Shown here: piece after piece, positions 58,101-64,000 of the stretch
Position numbering within the stretch: the stretch's first letter is position 1
Layout of the letters: each line of letters opens with the position of its first letter
Origin: Acanthochromis polyacanthus
Lineage: Eukaryota; Chordata; Actinopteri; Pomacentridae
Reading direction: 5' to 3'
NCBI RefSeq assembly: GCF_021347895.1
Contig: NC_067123.1
Span: 36,195,571 to 36,259,570, forward strand
DNA length: 64,000 nt
Translations under genes and position numbers: made by a program
The notes under the pieces: model-generated
The model's database searches: none
Told to the model about the DNA's origin: nothing
What the model saw: only the letters and a program-made list of their open reading frames with translations

Positions 58101-60985
58101 ATTATGTGTAAATTGATGAACAAGTAAATTAATTGTATTTTAAGAAGCCGAAACAAAACAAAATGTGGAAAACTTTCAAAATGCTTTTCATATGTCTGGA
58201 CAGAAAGACATGTTTCCCTGTGCATAATTGCATGCTGAGGACATGATATCTTCTTCCTGTGTTCAGGGTGATTGCAGGCTGCACATGGAGGCCCAACGCC
58301 TCAGCCTGTCTCAGATCCATGCCGCCCAGCTGGAGCTCCTGCAGGAGGAGACGGACGCTCGCTCACAGTCTCTGGAGCTGGAGCTGCAGGGCCTGAAAGA
58401 CCACAGCGACCACGGTGAGGAAATAGTTTGATGACACTGTGTCCATCTGTATTTGTGGCACAGCAGTGATCCCATAGCAGATGGATAGAACATGAATAAA
58501 AGTATCCTGCAGGATTTTTGTGCTGTCTTGGTTATGAACACTTGCATAATATTCTATTAACTGTATTCATTTTGTACTTTTGTTTTCTCAGATGGACGTA
58601 AAATCTTCAAGTATCAGAACATGATACAAGCAGTGTCAGAAGAATGCAGTGAGATCCTTCTGGTAATTATTGAAAAAAATGCTGTTTTCTGAATTAGACT
58701 GCCTATCATTACCATAGCATTCAATCTGGACTTTCTCTGTTCTGCTTTTTCAGTCTTTTCAGAACATATTTGGTGAAAGGTTTTTGGAGAGCGTCGATGC
58801 AGAGGAAAGACCAGCAACTAGTGAATCCACCCCCGTTGTCCTGGAGGCCAGAGGTACACTTTTTAAAGAATTACAGTACAGAATAAAACGAGCACCACTG
58901 GAAATAAAACATGCGCTCTACCTTACCCTTTAACTGTCTGTGTAACTCGCTTCTCTTATTGTAGAGCTGTACGGAGCTCTGCAGCAGCTGAGGGAGAAGA
59001 TTGAGCAGGAACATCATCGACTCTCACAGCTCCAGGCTCTGCTGAGAGCCGATGGGAACAAGGTAAAACCTGCAAATCTGTACACCTAAGCTGAGCTCCA
59101 GTTTCACACTGCGAGCTAATTCCAAACAGGTTTGGAGTATGAATGCACACATGCATGTTCCCACTGGAAATGTGACAAAACAGAGTATAGTTCAAAAACA
59201 ATTACAAGATACAAACAGTAATAATACTTTATTAGGTAGACACTGTTTTCCACAATGAATTGCGCATAGGATTTTTGTTTTTTCCTGTTCAAAATTTGTA
59301 AAGTCTTCACCTTGCTGTGCTAAACACTATGAGGAGCTGGAATAAGTTCAGATACATTTTTTGATTAAAACTATGTTAATACCAAAACAACCCAAAAAAT
59401 ATTATGAAATCCTTGGAACACATTTTACTGTCTGTTTATGAAGTTCAGCTGGTGTTTAAATTCAAAACTAGCAGTTTGTTGAGCATGTATTGTACTGAGA
59501 CAATATTGCTGTTAACATTAGAACGCTTGTCTTGTAGATAAGTGAGCTGCAGATGGCATACGATGAGCTGAAGAGCAGCAGTGAGAAGGAAATTTCTGAC
59601 CTGCGTGTGCAAGTTGCCACCTTCAGCCCTTCACCAAGCAAAGGTAAATCTGGATCTCTGGGTTAATATATGGTGTGTGATGCATGTCATGTATTTGTCT
59701 GAAGTTTAAGGGTCTTCATTTTTTTGTGTATTCTGATAGATAGATAGATAGATAGATAGATACTTTATTAATCCCAAGGGAAATTATATGCAGTTGAAGG
59801 CTTTAAGAAGGATTTAAGAAATTTTATTTTTCCCCCTATTTAGTCTGCTGTTAAATTGGTAAAAACATTCTTATGCTGCTTACAGACAGGTCCTGTTTTT
59901 AATATCCAGTGTTTATAATAAAACGTTTCAAACAAATCAGAGATGGTTGGGCAGAGCGTCTCTGATCATTTGAGATCGAATAACGAAAAGGAAAAACCTG
60001 AACACTTGACAGGGTAGTTCTGAATGATCACCTTCATGTCATTAGTCTCTTCTGGAATGACGCTGTTGCATCCATATGCTTTGACCAACACAGTCATCAG
60101 ATCTCAACCCTCTTAAACAGCTTCGTTAGATTTGGGGCTGATGTGTTAGACGTCACTCCCCAGCGCCATCATTCAAACACGAGTATCTTTTGGAAGATTT
60201 GTTTGAGAGTCTCAGAGAATCAATGCCCAGGAGCACTGAAGCTGTTCTGGCTTAAAACCTCACTAAACACACATTATTGTTGTTTTTTCCCCTTTCATTC
60301 ACCACCTGTCTGGATGTGCCACACACTTTGAAGTCAAACTGTAACAGTGCTTTGTATTCAAACACCATTTCTTAACAAAACTTTACACATTTTGAGTGAA
60401 TATTTAGCAGATTCTTGATATCTGTATGCTGTAAAATCTACACTTATAAAGGGCAAATAGTTGTTAACTCGTAATCTGTTGAAACATTTTATGAAATATT
60501 TGCATTTATGTCTGTTTAACTACTCCCTGCTCATTTATTCCATATTTGAAGTAGTCTTTTTATGAAATATTTGCATTTATGTCTGTTTTTTAACTACTCC
60601 CTGCTCATTTATTTCATATTTGAAGTAGTCTTTTGGCACCGTAGCAGCCTGTTTTCCCAGAACAAACATTAAAGTTTCATCTCATTGATTTTAATCTCAA
60701 ATGCTGCCCAGTTCAGCATATCAAATTTCACGTTTCACCTCTGTATCGGTTAGATCTGAAGGAGCTGGCCTGTGCATCGAGCGTGCCTTCGATAGATTTA
60801 CAGAGGCTGAAGGCCGAGGCTCAGGAGAAGCAGCTCCAGCTGGAGGAGAGTCACAAACAAGAGATGGAGCATCTCCGAGCCCATTACCAGCAGCAGGCCA
60901 CGGAGTCAGAGGAACGCTACGCCACCGAGCTATTTATGCTGCAGCAGCGCCTGCAGGAGGTCACGGGCGCTCAGACCTACCACAG
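26770..60985 (+). CDS. akap9: A-kinase anchoring protein 9 (AKAP450 / CG-NAP / yotiao), N-terminal ~1530 residues in 14 exons; continues past the window
   Basis: AKAP9 is a giant coiled-coil scaffold at centrosome and Golgi that holds PKA, phosphatases and microtubule-nucleating factors (family knowledge). Fourteen exons were placed by GT/AG sites and matching phases: 26770-26817, 39404-39676, 45875-45919, 49047-49196, 50430-50585, 50793-50990, 51116-54001, 55363-55434, 58267-58414, 58592-58662, 58754-58853, 58965-59062, 59538-59643 and 60754-60985. Diagnostic AKAP9 blocks are MEDEERQKKLEAGKAK, QRDGIITQLTSNLQQA, LRAELDEMYGQQIVQMKQEL and RNTFSFAEKNFEVNY. The protein is almost all heptad coiled coil. 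The PKA-binding helix and C-terminal PACT domain, known from the human protein of about 3,900 residues, lie beyond the right edge. Exon 2 needs three one-base corrections. Confidence 0.93.
27053..27326 (-). mobile_element. tRNA-derived SINE, antisense in akap9 intron 1
   Basis: Read on the minus strand it starts GGGGGCGGCATGGCTCAGTA, has box A GGCTCAGTAGGTAGAG and box B GGTTCGATCC, then a body with GTGTCCCTGAGCAAGACACC, and ends in AGCGCTATATAAATAC and ACCATTTACCATTTA. This head and body are typical of tRNA-SINEs in fish. The 14-bp CAGTAGGTAGAGTG of box A is present twice in tandem. Family name and target duplication were not established. Confidence 0.8.
29458..32608 (+). repeat. Direct duplication, copy 1 (left of the N gap)
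   Basis: From CTTCTTTTTCACATCTA to GAATGAAA this 3.15-kb intronic stretch matches 32634-35902 end to end with scattered substitutions and indels. It stops exactly at the first N. Confidence 0.92.
32609..32633. other. akap9: Assembly gap (25 N)
   Basis: Exactly 25 N. The duplicated sequence ends at its left edge and restarts at its right edge, so the gap separates two copies of the same stretch. Confidence 0.98.
32634..35902 (+). repeat. Direct duplication, copy 2 (right of the N gap)
   Basis: The 3.27-kb counterpart of 29458-32608. It starts at the first base after the gap with CTTCTTTTTCACGTCTA and loses similarity to copy 1 where copy 1 ends. Shared landmarks include AGAAGGGATTGCCGGGTGA (about 30580 and 33750) and GAACACGTCACAGATAAACT (about 31753 and 34988). 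Confidence 0.92.
37025..37190. repeat. (TA)n and (AC)n microsatellites
   Basis: An alternating TA tract at about 37025-37078, further TA-rich DNA, then a (CA)n tract at about 37156-37189. Simple sequence in akap9 intron 1. Confidence 0.95.
39404..39676 (+). CDS. akap9: akap9 exon 2, with three apparent one-base deletions
   Basis: Bounded by CTCTCTCTAG and GAG/GTAAAC. It starts in phase 0 with LAEYRQRKAHADSQKKQK and ends in phase 0 with TFTKTLRSGETVRHDQTYNI, both AKAP9-like, but no single frame spans it; the starting frame hits a TGA at about 39558. One base added in each of three runs restores the frame: the A6 run at about 39450, the G4 run in GAGGGGATTC at about 39496, and the A3 run in GGGAAATAAAG at about 39587. 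The repaired middle is acidic and lysine-rich, as expected. The exon is 273 nt (276 if repaired), so overall phase is unaffected. Confidence 0.85.
41673..42195. mobile_element. Unclassified 523-bp terminal-inverted-repeat candidate
   Basis: TAAGCTTCAGT at 41673-41683 is inverted as ACTGAAGCTTA at 42185-42195. The enclosed DNA is much richer in CpG (CCGCCGGCGGTACACC, ATCCGCCGGTATAAACC) than the intron around it and carries an 86-codon minus-strand frame (41817-42077) of unknown nature. No target duplication is obvious, so the boundaries are tentative. Confidence 0.45.
44937..45096. mobile_element. hAT-like MITE, 160 bp
   Basis: It starts TAGGGCTGGCCCG and ends CGGGTCCAGCCCTA, an imperfect terminal inverted repeat of about 13 bp. 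It is flanked by a perfect 8-bp target duplication, AAAACAAG (44929-44936 and 45097-45104). The interior repeats CGAATATTCG-type motifs. TAG termini and 8-bp duplications point to the hAT superfamily. Confidence 0.85.
45875..45919 (+). CDS. akap9: akap9 exon 3
   Basis: Fifteen codons, PESEVSTTAEDYSSE, between TTTGCAG and GAG/GTGAGA, phase 0 on both sides. It corresponds to the ESEISTTAD block of tetrapod AKAP9. Confidence 0.88.
46490..46620 (-). repeat. Degenerate retroposon tail
   Basis: GATCAATAAAGTATCTGTCC followed by ATCC/GTCTATC repeats resembles the GGGATTAATAAAGTATCTATC tail at 59745-59790 in a related form. It is probably an eroded 3' end of a LINE or SINE. Confidence 0.4.
47984..48527. 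mobile_element. MITE-like element with a duplicated terminus
   Basis: It starts CTAGCCTAGCCGCGCTAGAC and ends GTCTAGCGCGGCTAGGCTA, with an 8-bp direct repeat GATAAGTG on both sides (47976-47983 and 48528-48535). The right terminal 55 bp (48474-48528) is also present inside, at 48286-48340, in the same orientation with one mismatch. No coding capacity is seen; the 8-bp duplication is compatible with hAT. Confidence 0.8.
49047..49196 (+). CDS. akap9: akap9 exon 4
   Basis: Fifty codons between CTGCTCAG and CAG/GTAAAT, phase 0 to phase 0. It encodes VEELSRELEEIRSAFGTEGV, close to the ELNRELEEMR...YGTEGLQQ block of tetrapod AKAP9. Confidence 0.92.
49197..50429 (+). other. akap9: akap9 intron 4
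   Basis: 1.2 kb of A/T-rich DNA; nothing recognised. Confidence 0.75.
50430..50585 (+). CDS. akap9: akap9 exon 5
   Basis: Fifty-two codons between CATTTCCAG and CAG/GTGGGA. It encodes LQDFEAALKQRDGIITQLTS and FLALTEQSQKLQIQFQQ, among the most conserved N-terminal stretches of AKAP9. Phase 0 on both sides. Confidence 0.95.
50793..50990 (+). CDS. akap9: akap9 exon 6
   Basis: Sixty-six codons between GACTGACAG and ATG/GTGAGT. It starts LQAGETLRNTSHSSTAADLL, nearly identical to AKAP9, and continues as glutamine-rich coiled coil. Phase 0 on both sides. Confidence 0.94.
51116..54001 (+). CDS. akap9: akap9 exon 7 (962 codons)
   Basis: One 2,886-nt exon, open throughout, from CTTTGTAG to GAG/GTAGGA, phase 0 on both sides. 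Vertebrate AKAP9 also has an unusually large exon here. Recognisable blocks in order are QLMGTVEDLQKRC, LRAELDEMYGQQIVQMKQEL, NYKIKLEMLEREKDAVLDRM, AELERLRTQLLFSHEEEL, RNTFSFAEKNFEVNYHELKE and DSTELMEKL. The first 180 residues carry internal repeats (EKDLLIAEQ, EKSQIISEQ, EKDLIIAEQ). The last ~110 residues leave the heptad pattern and become Ser/Arg/Lys-rich (SRRKRRQRSRQERK), then very acidic. Confidence 0.95.
54002..55362 (+). other. akap9: akap9 intron 7
   Basis: 1.36 kb; nothing recognised. Confidence 0.7.
55363..55434 (+). CDS. akap9: akap9 exon 8 (short, less conserved)
   Basis: Twenty-four codons (VSRHGTGGPVVYQREG...) between CTTATTCAG and CAT/GTAAAT, phase 0 on both sides. I did not match the peptide to other AKAP9 proteins. 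It is accepted because it is open, phase-compatible and has good splice sites. It could be an alternative exon or a false one. Confidence 0.5.
55435..58266 (+). other. akap9: akap9 intron 8 (2.8 kb)
   Basis: The second half is an old Tc1-like transposon (about 56885-58195). The first half, 55435-56880, shows nothing recognisable. Confidence 0.7.
56885..58195 (-). mobile_element. Ancient Tc1-like transposon, transposase decayed
   Basis: The left end (CCCACATTTTGCTC...CCTTTACTCAGTACTTGG) and right end (...AACAAAATGTGGAAAAC) are inverted copies of the classic Tc1 termini of fish. Inside, on the minus strand, remnants of transposase are readable, including THGGGSIIV (the VKHGGGS block) at about 57375-57400 and the segments around TTGGATGGGGAG and GGTTCCAAACTTCATCC that belong to the transposase 5' half. 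Many stops and frameshifts show it is long dead. Confidence 0.85.
58267..58414 (+). CDS. akap9: akap9 exon 9
   Basis: 148 nt from GTGTTCAG to CACG/GTGAGG, phase 0 to phase 1. It encodes RLHMEAQRLSLSQIHAAQLE, close to LRLQMEAQRICLSLVYSTH of human AKAP9. Confidence 0.92.
58592..58662 (+). CDS. akap9: akap9 exon 10
   Basis: 71 nt from TTTTCTCAG to CTG/GTAATT, phase 1 to phase 0. It encodes GRKIFKYQNMIQAVSEECSE; AVSEECS is conserved in AKAP9. Confidence 0.88.
58754..58853 (+). CDS. akap9: akap9 exon 11
   Basis: 100 nt from CTTTTTCAG to AGAG/GTACAC, phase 0 to phase 1. Peptide SFQNIFGERFLESVDAEERP... follows the AVSEECS block as in AKAP9. Confidence 0.85.
58965..59062 (+). CDS. akap9: akap9 exon 12
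   Basis: 98 nt from TTATTGTAG to AAG/GTAAAA, phase 1 to phase 0. It encodes LYGALQQLREKIEQEHHRLS, coiled coil. Confidence 0.87.
59063..59537 (+). other. akap9: akap9 intron 12
   Basis: 475 bp; nothing recognised. Confidence 0.8.
59538..59643 (+). CDS. akap9: akap9 exon 13
   Basis: 106 nt from GTCTTGTAG to AAAG/GTAAAT, phase 0 to phase 1. It encodes ISELQMAYDELKSSSEKEIS then LRVQVATFSPSPSK. Confidence 0.87.
59738..59790 (-). repeat. (GATA)n plus retroposon 3' tail
   Basis: A short GATA run followed by TACTTTATTAATCCCAAGGG. On the minus strand this reads as a conserved 3' end, GGGATTAATAAAGTATC, followed by (TATC)n, the usual ending of several fish LINE/SINE families. Confidence 0.6.
60487..60630 (+). 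repeat. Tandem duplication of about 70 bp
   Basis: Copies at 60487-60556 and 60557-60630 both run from TTTTATGAAATATTTGC to TATTTGAAGTAGTC and differ mainly in a T-run length. Confidence 0.93.
60754..60985 (+). CDS. akap9: akap9 exon 14 (last in window)
   Basis: 232 nt from TCGGTTAG to ACAG/GTGACG, phase 1 to phase 2. It encodes LKAEAQEKQLQLEESHKQEM and YATELFMLQQRLQEVTGAQT, matching the LKETEQNYEAEIHCLQKRLQ region of AKAP9. The next exon lies beyond the window, after the Tc1 element. Confidence 0.9.
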
Positions 60986-62483
60986 GTGACGCAACAAAAA
61001 CACCTGTTTTGTTCTGGCAATGACCCAAATTGCCAGACTTGACTCGTGTTAAGATCATTGTCAGCTCTTATCTGTCTGTTGAGACTAAACAAGATACGAG
61101 AATACGACTTTAAAATTGCTCCAGTAGACCCAGTAATCTCTGAAATAATAATCTGGCCGATATCTATCATCGAATCTCAAGTTTTGTCTCTTTTAAGGAG
61201 CAACATCACTTCATTTGTTCACCTTCAGTTGTTCAGCTTGCATAATTCTCTCACGTATACAGTTTACTTGTAATCAGAGGAACTCATTTTAATGCTTACA
61301 GATGATTGATTAACACAGTGTTTGTATATTTAGAAAGCACTCTGAGCCGACCAAGCTACATGATTGACCGTTCTAAAGATAACTTGTAATGACAGCCGGT
61401 CTGCGCATCCTGTGCAGCACGTGGAAGTTACCTGACCCAGTTCAGTTGACAACAAAGCCCCAACTAATGAAATATTCACAAGGTTGTTTCACTGTGTGCT
61501 GTTCATGCCTTTTATTAGCCCACTAACCTGTAAAAGTAGCTTTTTAAGCCTTTATAGATGGCTTCCTGGGGGAGATGAGGCACTGAATTGTAGAAACGCA
61601 ATGAATGCACCGATCTTTTTTCATTGCAATGAACTTAAGGCTCACAAACTAAAATGGCAAAAATGACCACATTCATCCTGTCTGATGTCAAAAAAAAGAA
61701 AAGAGCAGAATCAAGTTATTTTTAGCTGTTGCTATATTGAAAATTCACTCATTTCTGGGACATACCGGCTGTTTATACAACAAGTAGGAAACTTTTTTTT
61801 TTATCATGGGTGAGCTTTTTCTCAAGGTTACAGAAGAGAATCCTGCTCTTTCTTTAAGACTGAGATGCTGCTGCCCTCCACTGTTTGGTTTTGTTAATAT
61901 TAATTCCCTAAAACCTTCTTTTATGTCCATGTTAAAGGAAATTATTTGCAGAGATGTGAAATACAGTCACATATTTTATTTATTGATGACTTACTCATAT
62001 TAATATTATTTTTATTAGATAAATGCTTTCACCTTCTTGTATCTAAAGCTGAAACAATTCATTGCATATTCAGTTGACAGAATTTTTTTACCAATCATTT
62101 TATGTTTCTCTGCTTTTCTTTGTCGTATTTGACAATAAATTGAATATTTTTGGTTTTTGAGTATTGGAATTTGAGGTTAGTACCTTTTTCTGTGGGAACT
62201 TAAAATAGGAAATTGTTCTTATTTAGAGACAAATTAATGATCAATTAAAGATGAGTATGTAATTATAATCCGGTACACTTTCGTGACATTTGGTGATTTT
62301 CTGCTAGCTCCTCATTCTATGTGCGCTTAAAAAAATGTGGTAAATGAAAAACAAAGTAGCTTTGACCAATTTACACAAACTGTACCAGCGTGTCCCGTGC
62401 ATGTTTGAACTCGTGCACATTCATGCTCATGCAGTAAACAATGAGGATGAGAGGGAGTAGAAAAGAGGGGGGGAGGGACTATA
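60986..62483 (+). other. akap9: akap9 intron 14, left part
   Basis: 1.5 kb with no supported exon or named repeat. A possible acceptor at about 61334 was checked and leads quickly to a stop. Confidence 0.65.

Positions 62484-64000
<1,517 letters not shown>

Larger units (their letters stand above)
59644..60753 (+). other. akap9: akap9 intron 13
   Basis: 1.1 kb. It contains a short GATA run with a retroposon tail (59738-59790) and a ~70-bp tandem duplication (60487-60630). Otherwise nothing was recognised. Confidence 0.75.

Noticed and set aside
61334..61372. A possible next akap9 exon after TATATTTAG
   Set aside because: In the required phase it reaches a stop after about eleven codons and there is no good donor before it.

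Overview
The window is nuclear DNA of a ray-finned (teleost) fish. It carries spliced vertebrate genes with teleost-style short exons and long introns, and fish-type repeats: LINEs, Tc1/mariner elements, hAT-like MITEs, tRNA-derived SINEs and (GATA)n-tailed fragments. Species cannot be named. Three protein genes are supported: the 5' end of dus3l (minus strand, running off the left edge), single-coding-exon mterf1 (minus strand, complete), and the first 14 coding exons of akap9 (plus strand, from 26770, still open at the right edge). mterf1 next to a divergently transcribed akap9 is the arrangement known from tetrapods. dus3l belongs to a different human region, so the stretch between dus3l and mterf1 looks like a synteny junction.

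Layout. 1-3050: dus3l exons 3, 2 and 1, then a probable 5' UTR exon and promoter. 3057-16811: a very large foldback-like inverted-repeat element between TA dinucleotides. Its arms are arrays of a ~152 bp unit, and its loop is a GAGTGA-rich minisatellite with seven tRNA-like (box A/box B) modules. The left arm is split by a nearly full-length LINE of the RNase H-bearing I/Nimb type (3120-9559, 13-bp target duplication), which is itself split by a 5'-truncated L1-like LINE (8468-9507, 15-bp target duplication). The insertion order is therefore foldback, then I/Nimb, then L1. 17975-19183: mterf1. 19340-21468: dispersed repeats and a second, smaller foldback-like element with its own internal tandem units. 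21469-26500: mostly featureless intergenic DNA with a large (GATA)n tract. 26500-60985: akap9. Its 12.6-kb first intron holds a SINE and a 3.2-kb direct duplication whose two copies abut a 25-N gap; later introns hold MITEs and an old Tc1 copy. 62484-64000: a young Tc1-type transposon cut by the window edge.

Quality. akap9 exon 2 is broken by three apparent one-base losses in or beside short homopolymer runs that together restore phase. Similar run-length changes break the Tc1 transposase and the LINE ORF2. With the unmerged duplication at the N gap, this points to residual consensus and haplotype errors in the assembly rather than gene decay. All calls rest on reading the sequence and recalled protein families; no alignment or database search was run.
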